Origin: Thermohalobaculum sp039513195
Lineage (GTDB): Bacteria; Pseudomonadota; Alphaproteobacteria; Rhodobacterales; Rhodobacteraceae
Assembly: GCA_039513195.1 (NCBI GenBank)
Contig: JBCCRM010000019.1
Span: forward strand, 25,090-89,089
DNA: 64,000 nt
Direction: 5' to 3'
Shown here: positions 9,059 to 17,736 of the stretch, in pieces
Layout: every line of letters begins with the position of its first letter
How positions within the stretch are numbered: position 1 is the stretch's first letter
The notes under the pieces: model-generated
Told to the model about the DNA's origin: nothing
Database searches by the model: none
The model's input: the letters and a program-made list of their open reading frames with translations, nothing else
Position numbers and translations under genes: made by a program

Positions 9059-9113
9059 TGTCCCCGCGCCGCGATGTCACGGGTGGCGACGGCGAATCCG
9101 TCTCCCGAAGGGC

Positions 9114-9608
9114 TCACCCGCGGCGGCGAATGCCGATCGTGCGGCCCGCTTCCTCCGGCCGCGAAAGGGTGCAATGACCGGCCAACATCGCGTCGATGCG
9201 CGCTTGCGCCTGCGGCGGATAGGGGCTCGCCCGCCTCGCCGCCAGATCGACATTGATCGACAGGCTCTCATAGGTGGCCGCACGGGCCTCGTCGCGTTCC
9301 CGGATCAGGGCGCAGAAGATATGCACCCGCTTGGTATCGGCGTCGAGGAGCTGAAAGAGGCCGTGAAACGCCTCCCCCTCCACCAACTCAGCGAGATAAA
9401 AGATCTGCGATTGCAGCGCCATAGGACCTTGCCGTGCCTCCCGCGCCGCGGTCTCGCCGATGCCGAGCGCCTCGTAGACCTCGTCGAGCGCACGGTCGAA
9501 GGCCATGGTGTAATAGGCGACATTCATATGGCCGTTATAGTCGATCCAGCCCGGTTCGACCCGCTGCGTGGCCGTCCGGATAAGCTGCGGTGCGGCATCC
9601 TTTGTCAT
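9114..9608 (-). CDS. Hotdog-fold thioesterase-like protein (4HBT superfamily)
   Basis: The 164-residue protein has the hotdog signature WIDYNGHMNVAYYTMAFDRA near residue 22, with the catalytic-type Asp and the GHMN segment. Later residues (MALQSQIFYLAELVEGE) fit the central helix and sheet. It probably hydrolyses an acyl-CoA thioester. It is about as long as the betainyl-CoA thioesterase-like proteins of carnitine catabolism and differs from the thioesterase at 705-1160. ATG 9608 is used; longer in-frame starts run into the regulatory gap shared with the divergent flavoprotein gene. Confidence 0.85.
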   Translation of the reverse strand: MTKDAAPQLIRTATQRVEPGWIDYNGHMNVAYYTMAFDRALDEVYEALGIGETAAREARQGPMALQSQIFYLAELVEGEAFHGLFQLLDADTKRVHIFCALIRERDEARAATYESLSINVDLAARRASPYPPQAQARIDAMLAGHCTLSRPEEAGRTIGIRRRG

Positions 9609-9716
9609 GGGGCGGTGGTCCTCTCGGTTACGCACGCAGCTTAGATCGGCTAGGCTCACAGAGCAAAGCAAGGCCTTGCTGCGACGGGGCCGATGGGGTG
9701 GCGGGAGAGCATAGCG

Positions 9717-11090
9717 ATGAGCATCGCGAGCGCGCTGGTCGAGCTGAAGCGGCGGTTTCCAGGGCGTGTCAGCCAAGCGGCAGCCGTGCTGGAGGCGCAC
9801 GGCAAGGACGAGGCGCATCACAGGCCGCATCTTCCCGATGCCGTGCTCTGGCCCGAAACGACCGAGGAGGTCGCCCAGACCGCCGAGATCTGCCACGCGC
9901 ATTTCTGCCCGATCGTGCCCTGGGGCACCGGCACCTCGCTAGAAGGGCATGTGATCCCGGTCCAGGGCGGCCTATCGCTCGACTTCTCCCAGATGAATCG
10001 GGTGCTGGCAGTCAATGCCGAGGATATGGACGCGGTCGTCCAGCCCGGCGTGCGGCGCAAACAGCTCAACGAGGATCTGCGGGCGACCGGCCTTTTCTTC
10101 GCGGTCGATCCGGGGGCAGATGCCTCCATCGGCGGGATGGCGTCGACTCGCGCCTCCGGCACCTGTGCCGTGCGCTATGGCACGATGCGGGAAACTGTGT
10201 TGGCGCTCGAAGTGGTGCTGGCCGATGGCAGAGTGATCCGGACAGGCACCCGGGCGCGGAAATCCTCGGCAGGCTACGACCTGACGCGGCTCTTGGTCGG
10301 GTCCGAGGGCACGCTTGGCATCATCACCGAACTGACCCTCAGGCTCCATGGACAGCCGGAGGCGATCTCGGCCGCCACCTGTGCCTTTCCAAGCATCGAG
10401 GACGCCGTGAAGGTGGTGATCGAGACGATCCAATGCGGCGTGCCGGTGGCGCGGATCGAGCTTCTTGACGAGCTTCAGATCCGCGGTTTCAACGCCTATG
10501 CGGGCTATGAACTGCCGGAGGCGCCGACGCTTTTCCTGGAATTCCACGGCTCGCCCGACGGGGTCACCGAACAGGCGGAGATGGTGGGCGCCCTCGCCGA
10601 AGGGCATGGGGTCATGGGCTTCGAATGGACTAAGGAGACCGAGGCGCGGAGCCGGCTTTGGCAGGCGCGTCACGACGCCTATTACGCGGCGAAGTCGCTG
10701 CGCCCCGGGTCGGAAGGCTATGTCACGGATGCGTGCGTGCCGATCAGCCGATTGGCGGAGGCGATTGCCGAGACCAAGGCGGACCTCGCGGAATCCGATC
10801 TGATCGCACCCCTGGTCGGCCATGTCGGCGACGGGAATTTCCATCTGGCGATTTTGGTCGATCCGCAAGCGCCGGAGGAGACGGCGGAGGCAGCGCGGCT
10901 CGCCGACCGGATCTCGGAACGCGCGCTGCGCCTCGGCGGGACGGTAACGGGAGAACATGGCGTCGGCCTCGGCAAACAGCGCTTCATGGGCCAAGAGCAT
11001 GGCGAGGCCTGGGGCGTGATGGGAGAGATCAAGCGGGTGCTCGACCCACATAACATCCTCAATCCCGGCAAGGTGGTCGCCTCCAATTGA
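9717..11090 (+). CDS. FAD-linked D-2-hydroxyacid (D-lactate/glycolate-type) dehydrogenase
   Basis: This 457-residue flavoprotein carries an N-terminal PCMH-type FAD-binding domain (PWGTGTSLEGH, then DPGADASIGGMASTRASG and GSEGTLGIIT). It also has the C-terminal oxidase domain with HVGDGNFHL, the metal or substrate motif, and the closing GEHGVGLGKQ and DPHNILNPGKV. It belongs with quinone- or cytochrome-linked D-lactate dehydrogenases (DLD family) and glycolate oxidase GlcD. Start ATG 9717 has GGGAG 9 nt upstream; ATG 9693 is an alternative. It is divergent from the thioesterase gene. Confidence 0.9.
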   Translation: MSIASALVELKRRFPGRVSQAAAVLEAHGKDEAHHRPHLPDAVLWPETTEEVAQTAEICHAHFCPIVPWGTGTSLEGHVIPVQGGLSLDFSQMNRVLAVNAEDMDAVVQPGVRRKQLNEDLRATGLFFAVDPGADASIGGMASTRASGTCAVRYGTMRETVLALEVVLADGRVIRTGTRARKSSAGYDLTRLLVGSEGTLGIITELTLRLHGQPEAISAATCAFPSIEDAVKVVIETIQCGVPVARIELLDELQIRGFNAYAGYELPEAPTLFLEFHGSPDGVTEQAEMVGALAEGHGVMGFEWTKETEARSRLWQARHDAYYAAKSLRPGSEGYVTDACVPISRLAEAIAETKADLAESDLIAPLVGHVGDGNFHLAILVDPQAPEETAEAARLADRISERALRLGGTVTGEHGVGLGKQRFMGQEHGEAWGVMGEIKRVLDPHNILNPGKVVASN

Positions 11091-12052
11091 GCGTTCCGCG
11101 AAAGAACGCGGCGGCGTTTTCGCTCTGGTCTCAGGGTGTTGCCCATTGGACTACGTTTTCCGCCGGGGCCGTGCCGGCCCCGCCGTCCAGGCCGCCGCGA
11201 CACCCTCCCGGCTTGTGGCTGCGCGGGCGAACGCGGCGGAGAACCAACAGCGGTGCAAATGGCCAGGCCGCGGGCGCAAGGCGGCCCGCTCAGGCCAAAC
11301 AGTTGCAAAGGCCCGGCCCAGTCGAATATGCCAGGTCCCTGGCAAACCTGATGGCACCACGGGCTGACCCAGGAAAGAAGCGCCCGCGGCGGTGCCACAA
11401 GCGCTTCCCTAGAGCATTTTCCAGCCAATCTGAATCGGATTGGCATCGTGAAAATGCGCCCAAACAATACCTTAGAGCGCGAGAACCGATGCAATCGGGT
11501 CGGAAAGCGCTCTAGAGGCGCGCCGCGGGCGCAGACCCTGCCACGGGCCGGACGGCAAACGCGGCGCCCTGAGGCTCCCCCGGAAGGTACGGCCATCCGG
11601 CGCCCGCGTTACCGCGGAGCAGACCGTTTGCCCGTCCTCGAACAACACAGCGCAACGGTTTCGAAACGCCTAATGAGCGATTTAACGGGCGCGGGCAACC
11701 ATCTCTTGTTCTCAGATCTGGAGGCTCTCCCTCTCACAGCCAACCGGATCCACAAAGCCGGTCTCGTGACCCGATCTCGCATCAAGGGTGAAGAGAGTCT
11801 CCAGCAGCCCGATCTGACAGCGCATCGCGATGGCGAGGCCCACCTCCCCAACGAATTCGGTAAGAGCGCCGCCGCCACCCGCTCGGTGCAATCGCTCATC
11901 ACGCCGAGGGTGGCGCTAGCCGCTGTTGTGCCCGCCGTGGTCGGGCGGCTCCGCGACCAACAACCGATCGGCTCCCCAGACCACGCCAATCGCTACGGGG
12001 CCGATAAATCGCACCTCGCCCGCCCATGGCGCGAAGGGCAACAGCCTGGCCG
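11091..12052. other. Long gene-poor interval containing one 105-bp repeat
   Basis: About 960 bp lie between the dehydrogenase stop and recN. The repeat at 11411-11515 is the only clear element. A palindrome TGCCAGG-TC-CCTGGCA lies at 11329-11344. On the minus strand a short frame begins with GTG overlapping the recN stop (GCGTGACGG) and reads LLPFAPWAGEVRFIGP for 46 codons before a stop. It may be a coupled micro-gene or a decayed one. No family is recognised in the rest. Confidence 0.4.
11411..11515 (+). repeat. 105-bp dispersed repeat, family II copy 1
   Basis: The element begins AGAGCATTTTCCAGCC and ends GGTCGGAAAGCGCTCTAG. Its ends are imperfect inverted repeats of each other (AGAGCATTTTCC versus CTAGAGCGCTTTCC read from the far end). 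Inside is the hairpin CCAATC-tgaatcg-GATTGG. The other two copies (46037-46141 same strand, 50988-51092 opposite strand) have exactly the same length. It resembles a small non-autonomous palindromic intergenic element; no transposase is nearby. Confidence 0.85.
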
Positions 12053-13735
12053 TCACGCCGCCGTCTCGGCGTTTTGCATCAGCGCCCTGGCAGCGGACTG
12101 CGCCTCCGGCGTCACTGCCTCGCCGGCCAGCATCCGCGCAATCTCCGCCATGCGAGCTGGCTCATCCAATGCCTCGACGGTGGTCCGCGTGATCGCCTCG
12201 TCGCCGTTCCCCTGGGCGTCTTTCGAGATCCGCCAATGATGCCCACCCTGAGCGGCCACCTGCGGGCTATGGGTCACCACCAAAATCTGCGCGTTTCGGG
12301 CAAGACGCGCCAAGCGCCGCCCAACCGCATCGGCTGTGGCCCCCCCGACGCCGCGGTCGATCTCGTCGAAGATCAGCGTCAGCCCCTCGGACCGAGCCGC
12401 GAGGCAGACCTTCAGCGCCAAGAGGAAGCGGGACAGCTCGCCACCGCTGGCGATCGCATCGATCGGCCCCGCCGGCAGTCCGGGATTGATCGCCGCCGCG
12501 AAGACCACCTCGTCCACGCCCTGCGGACCCGCCTGGCCCTGCGTTATCGCGGTTTCGAACCGGGCAGCTTCCATTTTCAGGGGCGCCAACTCCGCGGTCA
12601 CCTGCGCATCCAGCCGTGCCGCAGCCTGGCGCCGGAGGAGGCCCAGCCCCTCAGCGGCGGTCCCATAGGCGGCCTCCGCCTCGGCCGCCACGCGCTCCAG
12701 CGCTTGGATCCGATCTTTGCCCGCATCGATGGCATCGAGCCGCCCGGCGAGCGACAGGGCCAAATCAGGCAACGCCTCAGGCACCGTGTCGTGCTTGCGC
12801 GCCAAGGCCCGGATCGCGAACAGGCGCTCCTCCACTGCCTCCAAACGGCCCTCGTCGAAGGAGAGCCAGTCCAGCGCCTCCGCGACACCGGTTTGGGCAT
12901 CGCCGAGCTCAACCATCGCGCGGTCGAGCGCCTCTATGGCGGGATCGAGCCGCCCCTCCGCCTCTTCCGCCGCGCGGCTAAGGCGGTTCAGCGCATCGGC
13001 CACCGCCCCCTCGGCACCAGAGCCAGCGAGCGAGTCCGCCGCCTTGCCGATCTCCTCGCGCAGCCGCCCGGCGCGCTGGATCAACCGTCGCTCGGCATCG
13101 AGGGCGTCGTCCTCCCCCGGCTGCGGGTCGAGCCGCGACAGTTCGTCCACCGCGTGGCGCAGATACTCCGCATCTTCCGCCGCGCGGGCCAGGGCCTCCC
13201 GCGCCTCGGCAAGGGCACGTACCGCCGCGTCGGCCGCCGCCCAGGTCGCCCGCGTCTCGGCGAGGGCGGGTCTGGCACCAGCAAAGGCATCGAGCTGGCC
13301 GCGATGCGCCTTGCGGTCCAAAAGGCCCCGGTCGTCATGCTGGCCGTGAACCTCGACGAGGAGAGCGCCGAGCCGGGCCAAAACCTCGGCCCCGGCGCGC
13401 TGATCGTTCACAAAACCCCGGGCCGGACCATTCGCACCGGCAACCCGGCGCAGGACCAACGTGCCGGGCTCGTCGCCCTCGAGCGCCAACTCCGAAAGCA
13501 CTGCCTGGGCCGGATGACCGTCGGCCAGCTCGAACACTGCCGTCACGCTGCCCTGGGCCGCGCCCGCACGCACCAAATCTCGCCGCGGTTTCCGCCCCAG
13601 CGCAAACCCCAAGGCGTCGAGAAGGATCGATTTCCCCGCCCCCGTTTCGCCGGTGAGCACGTTCAACCCGATCCGGAAATCCAGATCCAACCTCTCGATC
13701 AGAACGATGTCACGGATCGAGAGGGTTCTCAGCAT
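12053..13735 (-). CDS. recN: DNA repair protein RecN
   Basis: This 560-residue SMC-like ATPase has Walker A GETGAGKS at residues 29-36, long coiled-coil arms through the middle (Ala/Glu/Arg-rich, about 150-390), the ABC signature SGGELSR and Walker B LIFDEID, followed by the D-loop GVGGATA and a terminal HSPQVAAQ switch. It works in recombinational repair of double-strand breaks. It is downstream of bamD with 19 bp between the genes, so the two are probably cotranscribed, as in other Rhodobacterales. The DNA ligase gene often found next to recN is not here. Confidence 0.96.
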   Translation of the reverse strand: MLRTLSIRDIVLIERLDLDFRIGLNVLTGETGAGKSILLDALGFALGRKPRRDLVRAGAAQGSVTAVFELADGHPAQAVLSELALEGDEPGTLVLRRVAGANGPARGFVNDQRAGAEVLARLGALLVEVHGQHDDRGLLDRKAHRGQLDAFAGARPALAETRATWAAADAAVRALAEAREALARAAEDAEYLRHAVDELSRLDPQPGEDDALDAERRLIQRAGRLREEIGKAADSLAGSGAEGAVADALNRLSRAAEEAEGRLDPAIEALDRAMVELGDAQTGVAEALDWLSFDEGRLEAVEERLFAIRALARKHDTVPEALPDLALSLAGRLDAIDAGKDRIQALERVAAEAEAAYGTAAEGLGLLRRQAAARLDAQVTAELAPLKMEAARFETAITQGQAGPQGVDEVVFAAAINPGLPAGPIDAIASGGELSRFLLALKVCLAARSEGLTLIFDEIDRGVGGATADAVGRRLARLARNAQILVVTHSPQVAAQGGHHWRISKDAQGNGDEAITRTTVEALDEPARMAEIARMLAGEAVTPEAQSAARALMQNAETAA

Positions 13736-13754
13736 CTCCGTCCGGCCACACCGC

Positions 13755-14597
13755 TCAGAGCCACTTGCCCTGGATCACCCGGCGATAGACGCGGCTGAAG
13801 AAGCCGTCGCTGGCGCGTTCATCCTCCGGCAACAGATTGCGTCCGGTCAAAAGCTCGTAGGAGTTTGCATACCAGTTCGAGCCGGGAAAGTTGTTGCCGA
13901 GCACCGCCGCCGCGGCTACGGCCTCCCCCTCCAAGCCCAGGGCGAGATAGGCCTCGACCAGGCGGTGCAGCGCTTCCGGCGTCTGGCTGGTGGTCTGGTA
14001 CTTGTCGACCACCACGCGGAACCGGTTGATCGCCGCCGTGTAGTGGCCCCGTTTCAGGTAATACCGCCCAACCGACATCTCCTTCCCGGCCAGGTGATCA
14101 TTGGTCAGGTCGATTTTCAGATCCGCCTCGCGCGCGAAATCGCTACGGGGATAGCGGGTGGTCACTTCGCGCAGCTCGCGCAGGGCGTTCTGGGTGGTTC
14201 CCTGGTCGCGACCGACATCCACGATGTTGTCGTAATAGGTCAGCGCAATCAGATACTGCGCATAGGGCGCGTCGACATCCGAAGGGTAAAGGTCGATGTA
14301 TCGCCGGGCCGAAGCACGGGCCGCCGCATAGTCCCGCCCTTCATAGGAGGAGTACGCGGACATGATGATTGCGCGCTTCGCAAGCTGCGAAAAAGGGTAG
14401 AGCCGTTCGATCTCATTGTATGTCTGCGCCGCCTGCAGCTGGTTCCCATCCTGCAGCTGGCCCTGCGCCATGTCGAAGATTTCCCGCGCGGACTTGCTCT
14501 CGATCGGCTCGGGCTCGCCCGGCAGTGCCGAGCATGCACTTACAACAAAGGCCGCCGCGAGCAGCGCCGCGCCGCGGGAAAGAAGGGGGTTGATCAT
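13755..14597 (-). CDS. bamD: Outer-membrane assembly lipoprotein BamD
   Basis: The 280-residue lipoprotein has a signal ending in FVVSAC (Cys22 lipidated) followed by TPR repeats, including KSAREIFDMAQGQLQDGN, LYPFSQLAKRAIIMSAYSSY and the BamD-typical YAAARASARRYIDLYPSD and RYPRSDFA segments. It is the essential periplasmic partner of BamA in outer-membrane protein insertion. ATG 14597 is chosen because GGAG lies 7 nt upstream and the signal peptide then starts at the N-terminus; an ATG five codons upstream is possible. It lies between lpxC and recN on the same strand. Confidence 0.95.
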   Translation of the reverse strand: MINPLLSRGAALLAAAFVVSACSALPGEPEPIESKSAREIFDMAQGQLQDGNQLQAAQTYNEIERLYPFSQLAKRAIIMSAYSSYEGRDYAAARASARRYIDLYPSDVDAPYAQYLIALTYYDNIVDVGRDQGTTQNALRELREVTTRYPRSDFAREADLKIDLTNDHLAGKEMSVGRYYLKRGHYTAAINRFRVVVDKYQTTSQTPEALHRLVEAYLALGLEGEAVAAAAVLGNNFPGSNWYANSYELLTGRNLLPEDERASDGFFSRVYRRVIQGKWL

Positions 14598-14726
14598 GCA
14601 CGGTCTCCACACCTGTCGGGGCGTCTTGCGGCGCGCCCTTTCTGCGGAGGCATCATAGACAGGATTTTCGGCCGCGCAAAGTACAGGCGGTGCCGCTTGG
14701 GGCTTATCGGACCGACTGGCCGGGTG

Positions 14727-15653
14727 TCATCCGGCCAATGCGCTTGCCATCGTGCCCCCTGCATCGGCATCGACCGGGTCGAGACCCAGCGCCGCCTCGG
14801 TAGGCATTGGCACCCAATCCCAGGACTTGGGTTGGTCGAACAGAGCCCGGAGCAGTTGGTTGGTCAGGCCATGGCCCGCCTTCTCGCCGACATAGGCGCC
14901 GAGGATCGGTGCCCCGGCAAGAGCCAGATCGCCGAGCGCATCGAGCATCTTATGGCGCACGAATTCGTCCCGCCGGCGCAGGCCCCCAGGGTTCAGGACG
15001 CGGCCCTGATCGACCACAATGGCATTTTCCAGGCTACCGCCGCGCGCCAGTCCGGCACGGCGCAATTGTTCCACCTCGGTGAGATGGCCGAAGGTCCGGC
15101 AATCCGCCAGCTCCCGCATCACATCTCGGCCGGACAGGGTCAGCTCCAGAGACTGGCTACCGATCGCCGGATCCGCGAAGTCGATGTGAAAGCCGATGCT
15201 GAGTTGCATCGCAGGCATCAGGATCGCCCATTTGCCCTCCGCCTCCACCGAGACCGGGCGCAGGATCCGGATCGCGCGGGATGGCTGCCCGATGGAGCGC
15301 AGTCCAACCTCCGCCATGCGCCGCATGAAGGGCATCGCACTGCCATCCATGATCGGTACTTCCGGTCCGTCGAGTTCGACCCGGCAATCGCTTACCCCGG
15401 CGCCAGCTAGAGCCGCCATCAAATGCTCGACCGTGCCGACCGACACCCCATGGTCGTTGGTCAGCCGGCTGCAAAGCTGCGTGTCGCTGACAAGATCGTA
15501 CCGCGCCGGAACCGTCCCCGTACCCGGCACCACATCGGTGCGCACAAAAACGATGCCGCCACCGCGGGCGGGCCGCAGTCTTGCAGTTACGCGCTGTCCG
15601 CTGTGAAGACCGGTGCCGGTGAAACTCACCGAAGCTGCCAGTGTCTTGCGCAT
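14727..15653 (-). CDS. lpxC: UDP-3-O-acyl-N-acetylglucosamine deacetylase
   Basis: This 308-residue zinc enzyme commits UDP-GlcNAc to lipid A synthesis. The zinc ligands are visible: His77 (TVEHLMAAL), His234 and Asp238 (RHKMLDALGD). The catalytic Glu76 and the general acid His261 (KAGHGLTNQ) are also present. Start ATG 15653 has GGGGGGCAGAG immediately upstream and puts the family-typical RKTLAASVSFTGTGLHSG at the N-terminus. It follows ftsZ but a terminator lies between, so it probably has its own promoter. Confidence 0.97.
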   Translation of the reverse strand: MRKTLAASVSFTGTGLHSGQRVTARLRPARGGGIVFVRTDVVPGTGTVPARYDLVSDTQLCSRLTNDHGVSVGTVEHLMAALAGAGVSDCRVELDGPEVPIMDGSAMPFMRRMAEVGLRSIGQPSRAIRILRPVSVEAEGKWAILMPAMQLSIGFHIDFADPAIGSQSLELTLSGRDVMRELADCRTFGHLTEVEQLRRAGLARGGSLENAIVVDQGRVLNPGGLRRRDEFVRHKMLDALGDLALAGAPILGAYVGEKAGHGLTNQLLRALFDQPKSWDWVPMPTEAALGLDPVDADAGGTMASALAG

Positions 15654-15822
15654 TCTCTGCCCCCCAAAGGTCGTTGGCACGTGGCCGGCCACTCGTCTGT
15701 TTGGTTCTGTTTGGTAAAGTGACGAAACCCGCGCCGAAAGGTGTGCATTCTTTGCGCCCTCGGCAGCCCCTGCTCAAATCAATCTTTATGACGCTCTGCA
15801 ACAAAGCTTCGTAACGTGCATG

Positions 15823-15855
15823 AAAAAGACCGCCTTCCCCATTAAGAAGGCGGCC
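15823..15855 (-). terminator. Rho-independent terminator after ftsZ
   Basis: On the minus strand GGCCGCCTTC, an 8-nt loop, and GAAGGCGGTC form a 10-bp stem with one G-U pair, followed at once by TTTTTC. It starts about 35 bp beyond the ftsZ stop, so it ends the main dcw transcript before lpxC. Confidence 0.85.
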
Positions 15856-15890
15856 AGAGAGAGGAGAGTCATAGCCTTAGAGCGCCCTGC

Positions 15891-17615
15891 TCAATTGGCC
15901 TGTCGGCGCAAAAAGGCGGGGATATCGCCATCGTCATCCTCGGCCCGCTCACGGTCTGCGCCGTTCTGATCGGCCCGGTCGAGCCGCGGATCGGCAGCCT
16001 GGCCGCCGCCTGCGACCCGGTGGATCAGCTTGTTGATGGTAAAGAGGCCCCGCCCGGCAGCAGACCCGTTTTCACCCGCATTGCCTCGCTCGGCAAACCC
16101 GCGGCGTGGCATCCCCATGGCGGTATCGGCCCGCAAACCGGCGCTGTCCTGGGGTTGAGCCTGCTGCTCGATGGAGCCGGTATCGAGCGAAGCCTGATCG
16201 ATGTCGAACATCGCCGATGCCTCGTCCCGAGCGGGGTTCGGCTCCTCCTGACGCCTCGCACGGGCATCCAAAGCGCGTTGCCGGACTTCTTCCGCCCGGG
16301 CACGGATATCGGCGGGCGACGGCGCGACAGCGGCCTTACGCTCCAATGGCTCGGATGCGGGCGGCGTGGTCGCTGCCGCGGCCCGCTGCGATGCACTGCG
16401 CGCAACGGGCGCTTCCGGCGCCGGGTTCTGTGCGGCTTCGGGCTCCGGCGCAGCTTCGGCGGTCTGCTGTGCCGCCTCAGGGCTTGGGGTGCTGCGGGTC
16501 GGCCATTCCGTTCGGCTTGGTGGTGCCGGTGGGCGCGACTGGCCCGTGGCGCGGCCGAGCGCCCCACGGAGTGCGGAAATTCCGGTCGCGTCAGTCACCG
16601 CGGGGCGGCGCCGGGGTGCTGGCTCGATCGGCACCCGCTCCACCGCGTTCTCGGCGTCGATGCCCGTGGCGACAACCGACACACGCATCTTTCCCTCCAT
16701 GTCCGGATCGATGGCGGAGCCGAACTTGATCAACGCATCGTTGTCGACCTCGTCCTTGATGCGGTTCGCCGCCTCGTCCATCTCGAACAGTGTCAGGTCA
16801 TAGCCACCGGTGATGTTGATCAAGACACCCTTGGCGCCCTTCAAGCTCACCTCGTCGAGCAGCGGATTGGCGATCGCCTTTTCCGCCGCATCGATGGCCC
16901 GGGTTTCGCCCTCGGCCTCGCCGGTGCCCATCATTGCCTTGCCCATCTCTTCCATCACCGAGCGGACATCGGCGAAGTCGAGATTGATCATACCTGGGCG
17001 CACCATCAAGTCGGTGACGCCCTGCACACCCTGATAGAGCACATCGTCCGCCATCATGAACGCCTCGACAAAAGTCGTGCGCTCCGAAGCCACCTGGAAC
17101 AGGTTCTGGTTCGGGATGACGATCAGCGTATCGACATATTTCTGCATCTCGTCGACGCCAGCCTCGGCGAGCATCATCCGCCGCGCACCTTCGAAATGGA
17201 ACGGCTTGGTCACGACACCGACGGTCAGAATGCCCATCTCGCGCGCGACCTTCGCGACCACGGGGGCCGCCCCAGTGCCCGTGCCGCCGCCCATGCCGCC
17301 GGTGATGAAGCACATATGGCAACCGTCGAGATGGTTGGCGATCTCTTCCATCGACTCTTCGGCCGCCGTCATACCGACATCGGGTTTCGAGCCTGCGCCG
17401 AGACCGCGCGTCACACCGGTGCCGAGCTGGATCGACCGGCTCGCCTTCGAGTTCTTCAGCGCCTGGGCATCGGTGTTGGCCGCGATGAATTCCACGCCCT
17501 CAAGCTTTTTCTCGATCATGTTATTGACGGCATTGCCGCCGGCGCCGCCAACGCCGAACACGGTAATCCGTGCCCGCAGATCCAGATCGTTCGGTTCTTT
17601 CAAATTCAAGACCAT
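15891..17615 (-). CDS. ftsZ: Cell division GTPase FtsZ
   Basis: The 574-residue tubulin homologue has the nucleotide motif GVGGAGGNAVNN at residues 21-32, tubulin signature GGGTGTG at 109-115 and the synergy (T7) loop NLDFAD. After the GTPase core (to about residue 320) comes a long disordered Pro/Ala/Glu/Arg linker of roughly 230 residues, then the C-terminal peptide DDGDIPAFLRRQ, which binds FtsA and other partners. Linkers this long are typical of alphaproteobacterial FtsZ. ATG 17615 is used because GAGGCAGAG lies just upstream. It is the last gene of the dcw block and 121 bp from ftsA, room for its own promoter. Confidence 0.97.
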   Translation of the reverse strand: MVLNLKEPNDLDLRARITVFGVGGAGGNAVNNMIEKKLEGVEFIAANTDAQALKNSKASRSIQLGTGVTRGLGAGSKPDVGMTAAEESMEEIANHLDGCHMCFITGGMGGGTGTGAAPVVAKVAREMGILTVGVVTKPFHFEGARRMMLAEAGVDEMQKYVDTLIVIPNQNLFQVASERTTFVEAFMMADDVLYQGVQGVTDLMVRPGMINLDFADVRSVMEEMGKAMMGTGEAEGETRAIDAAEKAIANPLLDEVSLKGAKGVLINITGGYDLTLFEMDEAANRIKDEVDNDALIKFGSAIDPDMEGKMRVSVVATGIDAENAVERVPIEPAPRRRPAVTDATGISALRGALGRATGQSRPPAPPSRTEWPTRSTPSPEAAQQTAEAAPEPEAAQNPAPEAPVARSASQRAAAATTPPASEPLERKAAVAPSPADIRARAEEVRQRALDARARRQEEPNPARDEASAMFDIDQASLDTGSIEQQAQPQDSAGLRADTAMGMPRRGFAERGNAGENGSAAGRGLFTINKLIHRVAGGGQAADPRLDRADQNGADRERAEDDDGDIPAFLRRQAN

Positions 17616-17736
17616 GATCTCTGCCTCTTCTTTGTTCTGGGCGCTCGCAACCCGTTCAGAGGGCTGGGACGCGTTCGTTGCTCGAAGTTTCCCTATCGTC
17701 GACACCCACGCGTATTCGGCTTTCGCTTAAGCACGC

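Noticed and set aside
11609..11989. 126-codon minus-strand frame downstream of recN
   Set aside because: Ser/Arg-rich with no domain; the neighbouring frame is the more protein-like one but is broken by stops.
12026..13798. 590-codon plus-strand frame opposite recN
   Set aside because: Antisense shadow of recN with low-complexity Arg/Gln/Pro composition and no family features.
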